Shown here: positions 14,237 to 21,208 of the stretch, in pieces
How positions within the stretch are numbered: the first letter of the stretch is position 1
Layout of the letters: each line of letters begins with the position of its first letter
NCBI GenBank assembly: GCA_016200145.1
Contig: JACQFH010000737.1
Span: 1-39,477, forward strand
From: Planctomycetia bacterium
Lineage (GTDB): Bacteria > Planctomycetota > Planctomycetia > Planctomycetales > Planctomycetaceae
Direction: 5' to 3'
Length of the DNA stretch: 39,477 bases
Translations under genes and position numbers: made by a program
The notes under the pieces: model-generated
The model's input: only the letters and a program-made list of their open reading frames with translations
Told to the model about the DNA's origin: nothing
The model's database searches: none

Positions 14237-14517
14237 TGGACATCAATTTCTTTTCTGAGTTTGTGCGGCAGAACGGGTTCGCAGCCGGCTGCCTGGCCGT
14301 TCTGGCGATCGCCGTGTGGCGCACATCGGTCTGGCTCGGCAAGGAGATCGTCAAGCCCCTGTTCGACCGGTTGATGCGGTTCATCGACGTGGCCGAGCGG
14401 GTGTTGTGCCAGCAAGCAGCCGACATGGCCGCCATTCGGACTGACCTGCAACGCGTCCAACTCAAGCAGGAAGAGCATTTCGAGATCTGTTCCCAAGCCG
14501 CATCGGCCCACTCATGA
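14236..14517 (+). CDS. Small membrane protein with coiled-coil tail; holin-like
   Basis: This encodes 93 residues starting at the ATG inside TGATG; the same frame runs further upstream but there it overlaps the preceding gene. One hydrophobic segment (GFAAGCLAVLAIAVWRTSVW, about residues 15-34) is followed by an amphipathic part. The helical C-terminus includes MAAIRTDLQRVQLKQEEHFE and is likely a coiled coil. Single-pass proteins of this form next to peptidase genes are often holins or holin partners. The two following genes are cysteine peptidases, which fits a lysis block. There is no direct family match. Confidence 0.55.
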   Translation: MDINFFSEFVRQNGFAAGCLAVLAIAVWRTSVWLGKEIVKPLFDRLMRFIDVAERVLCQQAADMAAIRTDLQRVQLKQEEHFEICSQAASAHS

Positions 14518-15179
14518 TGTTTCGCAAGCACCACCGCCGACCCGAGATTCTGCCGGGCATTCCCTGCCACGATTTGCCATACGTCGATTACCGGCATTCG
14601 GCCCGTGACTGCGACGTGGCCCTTTGGGAACCCCGCGATTTCTCGGGGAAGCTGATCGCCGTGGCCACTGACGGGCCATTCTGCCATGTCAGTGGCCTGG
14701 CCTGGCTGCATGGGCGCCTGTGGTCGGCGGGCTACGAAGAGCGCTGCAACGGGTTCCTTTCGCCCCTCAGCGCCGAAGTCCGCCGGCATCCGAGAAAGAT
14801 TTCGGTGTTCCGGCCCACGCTGCACCTTGATGAACGGCAGCGCCAGGCGATTCTCAGGCACCTGGTCGGCGACCTGACCGGCGATTACGCCTGGAAAAAC
14901 ATTCGGCTGATCACGTTGGGCCACCTGCTGGGACTGCGGTGGTTCACCTGGATTCCTGCCTACCGCGAGATGATCCGCAAGCAGAGTCTGCAAACGAAAT
15001 CGGCCATCTGCTCACAGCACATTGTCCGTTCGTTCCGACGGGGGGCCAACCTGCGGTTCGTCAATAAGCACGACGCGGTCGTCAGCCCCAACGATCTGGC
15101 CCGTTCGCCCCTCCTGCATTACCTGGGGACCCTCACCTGGCAATGGAGTTCGTCACATGCTGTCCGCCCTGCTGCTTAA
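14514..15179 (+). CDS. Permuted NlpC/P60-like (YiiX type) cysteine peptidase
   Basis: This encodes 221 residues whose ATG overlaps the previous stop (ATGA). The order of catalytic parts is that of circularly permuted papain-like enzymes. A His comes first in DGPFCHVSGLAW (H58) with a strand before it. The Cys comes later in KSAICSQHIVRSF (C166), followed by the typical VVSPNDLARSPLLHYLGTL. Such enzymes cut amide bonds in peptidoglycan stem peptides or lipid-linked substrates. In this position a role as endolysin or tail-associated wall peptidase is likely. No signal peptide is visible, so it would need the neighbouring membrane protein to reach the wall, or would be part of the virion. Confidence 0.7.
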   Translation: MMFRKHHRRPEILPGIPCHDLPYVDYRHSARDCDVALWEPRDFSGKLIAVATDGPFCHVSGLAWLHGRLWSAGYEERCNGFLSPLSAEVRRHPRKISVFRPTLHLDERQRQAILRHLVGDLTGDYAWKNIRLITLGHLLGLRWFTWIPAYREMIRKQSLQTKSAICSQHIVRSFRRGANLRFVNKHDAVVSPNDLARSPLLHYLGTLTWQWSSSHAVRPAA

Positions 15180-15786
15180 CCGGGTTCGACAAACGGTTGT
15201 GTTGGCCGTCCTGGCCACCGCCACGGCGGCGCTGCCGGGACTGGCGCCTGCCGCGCCCGCGGTCGGCACAGTGATCCACATTTCGGCCGGCGTCAGGAGA
15301 ATCATTCACCGCCTGCGGCAGCTCGACATTCCCCTGAGCTATCGCCGGTCGAACTGGATCGGCCGCCGCGGCCAGGGCTCGTGCGTTCACGCGTCAATGC
15401 GGCACCTGTTTCACTGGCAGGGACGCCACGATCTGGCCGAGTGGTGGGCCACTAACCACAGCGACGGTGAGACGGCTGAGGGTCTGGCCGCGAAGCTCGA
15501 TCGGGCGCAGGTCCGCTACGCCGAGACGCGGAATGGTGACGAAGCCTTCCTGGAATGGACTATCCGCACGCGGCGCGGCGCCGCCGTTGTCGTCCAGAAC
15601 GGCGCGCACATGGTGAACCTGGTGGGTCTGGACCGCCAATACGCCCACATTCTCGACAGCAACGCGCCCCAGCGGGTCCAGCAGCGGCCGCGGGGCGAGT
15701 TCCTGAATGACTGGAAGCGGAGCGGCGGCTGGGCCGTGACTCCGCTCGGCACGCCGGCGCCCCCTGATCCGTGGATCGTTAAGTAA
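15157..15786 (+). CDS. Exported papain-like cysteine peptidase
   Basis: The protein is about 209 residues. I chose ATG 15157, inside the end of the preceding gene, because it begins a signal peptide or anchor (LLLNRVRQTVVLAVLATATA, cleavage near the Ala/Pro-rich stretch at 30). The catalytic set is in the standard order: C76 in RGQGSCVHASM, H151 in NGAHMVNLVGLD and N169 in HILDSNAP. That order is the papain/C39-like fold. With the permuted peptidase just upstream it makes a pair of different cysteine peptidases. The likely role is wall degradation at lysis or processing of phage proteins outside the membrane. Substrate unknown. Confidence 0.7.
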   Translation: MLSALLLNRVRQTVVLAVLATATAALPGLAPAAPAVGTVIHISAGVRRIIHRLRQLDIPLSYRRSNWIGRRGQGSCVHASMRHLFHWQGRHDLAEWWATNHSDGETAEGLAAKLDRAQVRYAETRNGDEAFLEWTIRTRRGAAVVVQNGAHMVNLVGLDRQYAHILDSNAPQRVQQRPRGEFLNDWKRSGGWAVTPLGTPAPPDPWIVK

Positions 15787-15825
15787 TTCTCGTTAACAAC
15801 CTCATCCCCTCAGGAGAAATGTCCC

Positions 15826-16485
15826 ATGAAATCGGTCTGTTTCACGTCGTGTTGCGCTGCCCTGGTGGCGCTGGTCGTCAGTCTGTATGTCGTTCCCGAG
15901 CTCCGACCGGAGCAGTCGGTACCGATTGTGGTCGAAGAGTCGTTCGATCCGCGTCCCGAACAGCGCGTGCTGGACCTCCCCGAAGACGGAAATGCCTGGC
16001 ACACGATCCTGATCGTGCGCCCGGAGTGGCGGAGCATCGCCGCCGAACGGAAGGCGGAGGCCATGTTCCACTCGGAACCGCTGCTGATTTCGCTCAAACA
16101 CCAGACGCACTGGCACCTGATCACGACCGATCAGGCGGAGTTTGCGAAGTTTCGGACGCTGGTGGCGGCGACGCCTTGCCTGATTGTGGAGCGGGCCAAT
16201 GGCGAAGTCGTGTATCGCGAGTCGGGTCCCGAACTCGGAAAGCATCCCCACAACCTGACGCATGTTCTGCGGCGAGAGATCGAGCGGCATTGTCCCGATG
16301 GCCGTTGTCTCCCCCTGCATCCCGTCCCCAACAAGGACGAGCCGCGCCAGGATGACGAAGTCCCGGCCGTCCTGCGGGAGGACCCCAAACCGGCCGGTCC
16401 CAAAGCGGGCGGACTCGTCGCCGTGCTGACGGCCCTGGGCGCCGCCGCGGGTGGCGTGGGCTGGCAGTGGAAGAAGACCGGCTGA
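15826..16485 (+). CDS. Membrane protein with thioredoxin-like middle domain
   Basis: This encodes 219 residues with AGGAG nine bases before ATG 15826. The N-terminal segment (CCAALVALVVSLYVVPEL) and a C-terminal one (GLVAVLTALGAAAGGVGW) are hydrophobic, the latter followed by WKKTG. Between them lies a globular part, HTILIVRPEWRSIAAERKA, then HWHLITTDQAEFAKFRTLV and CLIVERANGEVVYRESG. The strand-helix pattern ending in a GEVVYRESG hairpin resembles thioredoxin folds but lacks a CxxC. It sits after the peptidase genes, so it may belong to the lysis block, for example as a spanin-like or holin-like part. That is inference. Confidence 0.55.
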   Translation: MKSVCFTSCCAALVALVVSLYVVPELRPEQSVPIVVEESFDPRPEQRVLDLPEDGNAWHTILIVRPEWRSIAAERKAEAMFHSEPLLISLKHQTHWHLITTDQAEFAKFRTLVAATPCLIVERANGEVVYRESGPELGKHPHNLTHVLRREIERHCPDGRCLPLHPVPNKDEPRQDDEVPAVLREDPKPAGPKAGGLVAVLTALGAAAGGVGWQWKKTG

Positions 16486-16550
16486 ACCAGCGAACCCGCA
16501 CAACTCGTTCTGTTTCCATCACGAAAACTTCCTCTTTGAAAGAACCTGTC

Positions 16551-17057
16551 ATGGATCAGCTTGATTTGTCGAATCCTATCGTTCTGGCGGCGATTGCCGC
16601 GGTCATGTTTTTTGGAGGCCAGTTGCTGTTCAAGGGAGACACGGCGGTCGAGAACCGACGGCGGGGCGCCACGCGCCTGGCCGGACGGCTGCGTGAGCTG
16701 GGGTTCACTCGGCTGCCGCCCATCCTGGAGGACTACTCGGTTGGCGATTACAGCGGGATGATCAGCAAGATCCGCGACGTAGCGGAGATGCTCGGAGACG
16801 ATAAGGAGCGGCATGCCGAGTTCGAAAAGGTGTTCCAGCTGATCCTGGAAGCCAAGATGAAGGACCCCGAGAAGCGCGACGGACTGATCAAGGCGTTCGA
16901 CAAACTGCGGGTGCTGTATTCGCAGATTGTCGCGCCGCAGCCCGATGCAGCCGCACCCGCGCCGCCGACGGTCATCGTGCAGCCGATTCACGTTCCCGTT
17001 CCGGCTGCGGCGGCCGGGAACTCCGCCCCCGCAGCGCCGAATCCCGGGTTGTCGTGA
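16551..17057 (+). CDS. Single-pass membrane protein, unknown function
   Basis: This encodes 168 residues starting at ATG 16551. The frame is open from 16467 but that part overlaps the previous gene. An N-terminal anchor (PIVLAAIAAVMFFGGQLLF) is followed by a charged helical domain, which includes RGATRLAGRLRELGFTRL, then a segment rich in K, D and E. The C-terminal tail is rich in Pro and Ala. This looks like a cell-envelope or lysis accessory protein, or possibly a late phage membrane protein. It is the last gene before the tail tube gene. Confidence 0.55.
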   Translation: MDQLDLSNPIVLAAIAAVMFFGGQLLFKGDTAVENRRRGATRLAGRLRELGFTRLPPILEDYSVGDYSGMISKIRDVAEMLGDDKERHAEFEKVFQLILEAKMKDPEKRDGLIKAFDKLRVLYSQIVAPQPDAAAPAPPTVIVQPIHVPVPAAAAGNSAPAAPNPGLS

Positions 17058-17119
17058 AGCGTGATTTCAATCGGTTGCCCGTTCGTTGGTTTCGTTGTTT
17101 TCTGAGTTAGGGTCTCATC

Positions 17120-17605
17120 ATGCCCGCCGTTCAACCCTCCTATGTCGGCCTCGACATGCTCCTGGCCTACAACTCGGCCGGGCCGGGGCTCGGTCCGACC
17201 TGGGTGGTGCTCAATGCCAAGGATGTGAAGCGAGCCCGATCTCGCACGAAAGCCGACGTCTCCAACCGGGGCAGCAAGCGCAAACTCGCCGAGCCGGCCC
17301 TGATGGAGGAAGAGATCACGTTCGACATGAATTCGGACGAGACTGACGCCGGATACGTGTTCCTGCGGTCGGCGTTCGATGCGGGAACAGCCGTCGAATT
17401 CGCGTTCGCCAATGGGCCGATCGGGACGGCAGGCACCGTGGCCACAGGTGGGACGGCCAACGTCGTGATGACGAAGATCATCATGAAAGTGTTTAGCTTC
17501 GAGGACGACCAGCCCCTCGACAACGGCTGCGATACGTCGATCACCATCGCACCGTGCAAGAAGACGCAGACTTCGCCGCCGACCGAGAATACGTTGATTG
17601 CCTGA
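17120..17605 (+). CDS. Major tail tube protein
   Basis: This encodes 161 residues. The chain is beta-rich, with VLNAKDVKRARSRTKADVSN and EEEITFDMNSD. The middle part has the loop and helix pattern VFLRSAFDAGTAVEFAF, and a final strand set runs from MTKIIMKVFSFEDDQPL onward. Siphovirus tube proteins share this size, strand pattern and position between the neck genes and the chaperone/tape measure genes. Hexameric rings of it would stack on the tape measure to form the tube. No sheath gene is nearby, so the tail is non-contractile. Confidence 0.75.
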   Translation: MPAVQPSYVGLDMLLAYNSAGPGLGPTWVVLNAKDVKRARSRTKADVSNRGSKRKLAEPALMEEEITFDMNSDETDAGYVFLRSAFDAGTAVEFAFANGPIGTAGTVATGGTANVVMTKIIMKVFSFEDDQPLDNGCDTSITIAPCKKTQTSPPTENTLIA

Positions 17606-17687
17606 TTCCGTGTCGCCGCGCGGGGATCGTGTTCGAGACCGGTCCCCGCGCGATTTCGTTTATTGGCACATGAGAGAACCGTCCGCC

Positions 17688-18254
17688 ATGCACACATTCA
17701 AAGACGAGCAGAACCGGGAATGGGACTTGTCGATCACGGTCGGCACGATCCGCCGGGTGAAGGCTGTTCTGAAAGAGCGCCTGCCGGGGCGCGAGATCGA
17801 CCTCTTGAAGATCGACGAGGGGCAGCCGCCCCTCGTGGCCCTGCTCTCGGTCGACGTGGAACTCATTGTCGACGTGATCTGGACGCTGGTGAAAGAGCGC
17901 CGCGACTCCCAGGCCGTGACCGACGAAGAGTTCGTCCTGGCGATGGGGGGCGACGCGATGGTCGCCGCCACCGCCGCGTTCTGGGGAGAGCTGCGCGATT
18001 TTTTCCAGAAGCTCGGCCGCAAAGACCTGGCGCAGGTGATCCAGACGCAGACCGAGCTGCTGACGGGGACGGTGGACAAACAGACGGCAGAATACGCGGG
18101 GATCAATCTGAAGACGCTGATCGACGAGACGTGGGAAGCGGAGAAAGCGAAGCGGAAACAGACCCCGACGGGCCAGCCGATCCTTGGGAGCGAATCTACG
18201 AGCTTGCCGGGATTGCCGGTGTCGATCCCGACGGCAGAACACTCCGTGAGCTGA
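17688..18254 (+). CDS. Tail assembly chaperone, first frame
   Basis: The protein is 188 residues from ATG 17688. An ATG at 17670 is also in frame and would add six residues; neither has a strong ribosome binding site. It is acidic and helical, with TFKDEQNREWDLSITVGTIR, then RVKAVLKERLPG and VELIVDVIWTLVKER. Its place between the tail tube and the tape measure is where lambda G and its relatives lie. The frame continues past the likely end of the conserved part, and a second coding frame begins inside it (see 18131-18457). As in lambda G/GT, the two frames may be joined by a -1 ribosomal slip. Confidence 0.75.
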   Translation: MHTFKDEQNREWDLSITVGTIRRVKAVLKERLPGREIDLLKIDEGQPPLVALLSVDVELIVDVIWTLVKERRDSQAVTDEEFVLAMGGDAMVAATAAFWGELRDFFQKLGRKDLAQVIQTQTELLTGTVDKQTAEYAGINLKTLIDETWEAEKAKRKQTPTGQPILGSESTSLPGLPVSIPTAEHSVS

Positions 18255-18457
18255 CCTGGATGGCCCGCGGTCGGCAGAAGGATGAATGGAGCCGGACGTC
18301 GTGGCTCCTCTCCAAGATTCACAACGCCTGGCACGAGAAGAAGGCCATGCCCAACGATTTCAACCCGTTTGAGACGCCCACCCGGCGGCGGAAGCCCAAG
18401 ACGCGGATCAGCGACCCGCGCCTGCTGGGATTCGGAACCGTCTGCGAGGTGCACTGA
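18131..18457 (+). CDS. Tail assembly chaperone, second (-1) frame
   Basis: The -1 frame relative to the gene before it carries a protein-like stretch of about 100 residues. It contains WERIYELAGIAGVDPDGRT, LRELTWMARGRQKDEWSRT and SWLLSKIHNAWHEKK, then NPFETPTRRRKPK. Such L-R-E-L-x-W-M-A-x-G-R sequences are the usual second tail-chaperone unit (lambda T-like or a neighbouring gene) in many phages. A start for independent translation is unclear: GTG 18131 and ATG 18260 are in frame, both without a good ribosome binding site. Expression by frameshift from the upstream gene is plausible, though I see no canonical XXXYYYZ heptamer. Start coordinate uncertain. Confidence 0.65.
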   Translation: MGSGESEAETDPDGPADPWERIYELAGIAGVDPDGRTLRELTWMARGRQKDEWSRTSWLLSKIHNAWHEKKAMPNDFNPFETPTRRRKPKTRISDPRLLGFGTVCEVH

Positions 18458-20295
18458 TGGGCGCCAGCTCGGGAGCCATTCGCGCGGGAAAAGCCTATGT
18501 CGAAATCTACGGCGATGACAATCCGCTGCAGAAGAAGCTCAACGGCGTCAGCACGAAACTCAAATCGTGGGGCGGCTCGATCAGCTCGCTGGGGACGAAG
18601 GTGTTTGCAGCCGGCGCGGCGGTCAAAGGCGCACTGGGCGGGGCCATCGCAGTCTTTGAGGAAGCCGGCACCCAGTTGCGGGGGATGAGCCTCCGCACGG
18701 GCGCCTCCGTGGAGGCCCTCTCAACCCTGGGGTTCGTGGCCGAACAGTCGGGCGTGGACATGGAAGGCCTCGAAACGGGCATCCGCAAGATGCAGAAGGT
18801 GCTCGGCGGTGCCGACGAGGGAAGCGCCGAAGCGGCCGCCGCCCTCGACAAACTGGGTTTATCCATCGACCAGCTTAAAGGCTTATCGCCTGACGAGCAG
18901 TTCCGGCGGATCGGCGCGCGCCTGGCCGCCATGCCCGACCCGACGCTGCGTGCGGCCGAGGCCATGAAGATCTTCGGCAAGTCGGGGACGTCGCTGCTCC
19001 CCATGCTGGCGCACGGGGCGGAAGGGATGGCCGAGCTCGAAGATCAGGCCCGATCGCTGGGCCTCGAATGGTCGGGACACGAAGCCGAATCGGCCGCCAA
19101 ATTGCATCACGCGATGGGCGCGCTGTGGGCCGTCATCAAGAAAGGCACCGCCAACGTGGGGTCGGCGCTGGCCGACGATCTGCGCGGGCTGGTGGTCTCG
19201 GCGACGCAGATGGCTGCGGCGACAGGCAAATGGATCAAGGAGAACAAGGGGCTGGTGGTCGGTCTCAACCTGGCTGCGGGTGCTGTTCTGGCAACCGGCG
19301 CTGCGCTGATCGTGTTGGGAACCGTCCTCACTGCCGGTGGCACAGTGCTGGGGACCATCGGCACCGTGATGGCGGCGATTCTGTCGCCCACCACGCTGGT
19401 GATTGCTGCCGTCGTCGGGCTGGGCGCGGCCCTCCTGCACTATTCGGGGGTCGGCAAGGCGGCACTCGGCTGGCTCAGCGAGCGGTTCGCCGAGCTGAAA
19501 GCCGACGCCGAAAAGACGTTCAAGGGGATTTCCGATGCTCTCTCCGCCGGTGACATCAAGCTGGCCATGAAGATTCTGTGGCTGTCACTCCAGGTCGAGT
19601 GGCAGAAGGGGATTAATTTTCTCAAAGGGCTGTGGCGCGGGTTCAAAGTCAGCGTGATCGACATCGGCCTTTCGATCGGTGAGGGGCTGGCCGCGCCGCT
19701 GCTGTTGGCGTTTGCCGAGATTCAGAAGGCGTGGATCGACCTGGAAATCATGCTGGCCAAAGGCGCACTCAAAGTCGCCGCCGCCACGAAGGGCATTCAG
19801 ATCCCCGACATGGCCTTCGCCGCCATCGATGCCGCAGGAAATGTCGTCAAAGCCAACGTGGACCAGGACGCCGAACGCCGGCGCAAGGCCATTCCGGGCG
19901 TGGCGGCCGGAATGCGGATGGCGAATGCGGCTGGAGCAGTCGCTGACGCGGCAGCCGACCAACGACGTGTCGAAGATCTCGAACGGGCGCGTGACGCGGC
20001 CATCGCGCTGGCGGCGGCCAACCGCAAGAACGGCGACGGCGGGGCGGGTGCCGGCGCGCATGGGTTCGATGCCGATGCGGCCACCGCTTCGAAGCACGGC
20101 CCGATCGCGGGTGTCGATGTGAAGTCGGCCGAGGGTTTCAAGTCGGTCCTGACCGCCGTCAACGAGGGGCGCAACAACCCGGCCGCCGACAGTGCGCTCA
20201 GCCTGCGGCAGATGGCCGCCCTCCAGCGGCGCCAGGAACGGCACGAGCGGGACACGTTGGCCGTCCTCCGCCGAATCAGCACGGTGGGGTTCTGA
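18457..20295 (+). CDS. Tail tape measure protein
   Basis: This encodes 612 residues starting at the ATG within TGATG. The protein is Ala/Gly-rich and helical. It has SSLGTKVFAAGAAVKGALGG near residue 45 and FEEAGTQLRGMSLRTGASV, then a set of long helices. A strongly hydrophobic block lies at about 264-328 (VVGLNLAAGAVLATGAALIV followed by further hydrophobic helices). These are the hallmarks of tape measure proteins, which set tail length and leave with the DNA. At about 1.5 angstroms per helical residue it would give a tail near 90 nm, short to medium for a siphovirus. It follows the chaperone frames, as expected. Confidence 0.9.
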   Translation: MGASSGAIRAGKAYVEIYGDDNPLQKKLNGVSTKLKSWGGSISSLGTKVFAAGAAVKGALGGAIAVFEEAGTQLRGMSLRTGASVEALSTLGFVAEQSGVDMEGLETGIRKMQKVLGGADEGSAEAAAALDKLGLSIDQLKGLSPDEQFRRIGARLAAMPDPTLRAAEAMKIFGKSGTSLLPMLAHGAEGMAELEDQARSLGLEWSGHEAESAAKLHHAMGALWAVIKKGTANVGSALADDLRGLVVSATQMAAATGKWIKENKGLVVGLNLAAGAVLATGAALIVLGTVLTAGGTVLGTIGTVMAAILSPTTLVIAAVVGLGAALLHYSGVGKAALGWLSERFAELKADAEKTFKGISDALSAGDIKLAMKILWLSLQVEWQKGINFLKGLWRGFKVSVIDIGLSIGEGLAAPLLLAFAEIQKAWIDLEIMLAKGALKVAAATKGIQIPDMAFAAIDAAGNVVKANVDQDAERRRKAIPGVAAGMRMANAAGAVADAAADQRRVEDLERARDAAIALAAANRKNGDGGAGAGAHGFDADAATASKHGPIAGVDVKSAEGFKSVLTAVNEGRNNPAADSALSLRQMAALQRRQERHERDTLAVLRRISTVGF

Positions 20296-20296
20296 C

Positions 20297-21196
20297 ATGG
20301 GACTGCTGTGGATCGAGCGCAAATATGAAGAAGAGGGCCGCGACGAGCAGATGCGCGAAGAGACGATCGAGCGGTACGTCCTGGAGATGTCCGACGTCAA
20401 AGACGGCAAGAAGCAGATTCGCGAAGCGCTCCCGAAACTGGCCCCGTATGAGCCGCACCCCACCGAGAAGGACCTGTACGTGGCCAGCTTCTGGCCCGTG
20501 CGCCAGCAGCCGGGTGCCAACGTCTGGGACCTGGAAATCACCTATTCGAGCGAAGTCAATCTCCCCCAGAACCCGCTCCTGGAGCCGATGGAATGGACAG
20601 TCGACACGGACGTCGAAGAGGAACCGTCATTCCGCGACGTCGACGGCAGGCCCTATCTCACCACGGCGGGCAGTCTGATCGAAGCCACGAACGACGTTCC
20701 CCACGTGGTGCTGGCCGGTTCCAAGAAGATCGCCACTAACTGGCCCGACTGGCTGCTGACGTACGGTGGGGCCGTGAACATCGACGACGTGCGAATCAAG
20801 GGGAAGACCTGGCCGGCCGGCACGCTGAAGTGCACGAAGATCAAGATCGGCAAGGACGAGGTGAGCGAATCGGGAGTGGCGTTCTGCGCCCTGGACCTCG
20901 AGCTCTCGCACCATCGCAACGGCTGGCAACTCGAAACGCCCAACCGGGATTTCTATCAGCTGATCCCGCGCCCCGCCGACCCGGGTCAGAAGAAGCCGAC
21001 GCCTGCCAAAAAGCAGAAATACGACCGGGTCAAGATTTACGTGAAGAACGAGCACGGTGTGAAAGAAGAGCCGACCGAGCCGCAGATGATCGACCAGCAG
21101 GGAAAGCTGATCGAGATTCCGACGACCGAGAACATCGTGATCCTCAAGTTCAACCGCAACCGGCGGCTGCCGTTTTCGGAACTGCCGCTGAAGTGA
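20297..21196 (+). CDS. Distal tail / tail tip protein
   Basis: The protein is 299 residues from ATG 20297, two bases after the tape measure. It begins MGLLWIERKYEEEGRDEQMR. The middle has beta strands with aromatic and acidic loops, including DVEEEPSFRDVDGRPYLTTA and then WLLTYGGAVNIDDV. In siphoviruses the gene after the tape measure usually encodes the distal tail protein that forms the hub of the baseplate. I assign the role from position and beta-rich character, without a specific family match. The next gene starts 12 bases downstream. Confidence 0.55.
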   Translation: MGLLWIERKYEEEGRDEQMREETIERYVLEMSDVKDGKKQIREALPKLAPYEPHPTEKDLYVASFWPVRQQPGANVWDLEITYSSEVNLPQNPLLEPMEWTVDTDVEEEPSFRDVDGRPYLTTAGSLIEATNDVPHVVLAGSKKIATNWPDWLLTYGGAVNIDDVRIKGKTWPAGTLKCTKIKIGKDEVSESGVAFCALDLELSHHRNGWQLETPNRDFYQLIPRPADPGQKKPTPAKKQKYDRVKIYVKNEHGVKEEPTEPQMIDQQGKLIEIPTTENIVILKFNRNRRLPFSELPLK

Positions 21197-21208
21197 GGTT
21201 TTTCAATT

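Noticed and set aside
18130-18254. Canonical -1 slippery heptamer
   Set aside because: GGAAACA, CCTTGGG and ACCCCGA were inspected in frame. None lets both tRNAs re-pair one base back, so no site is annotated.
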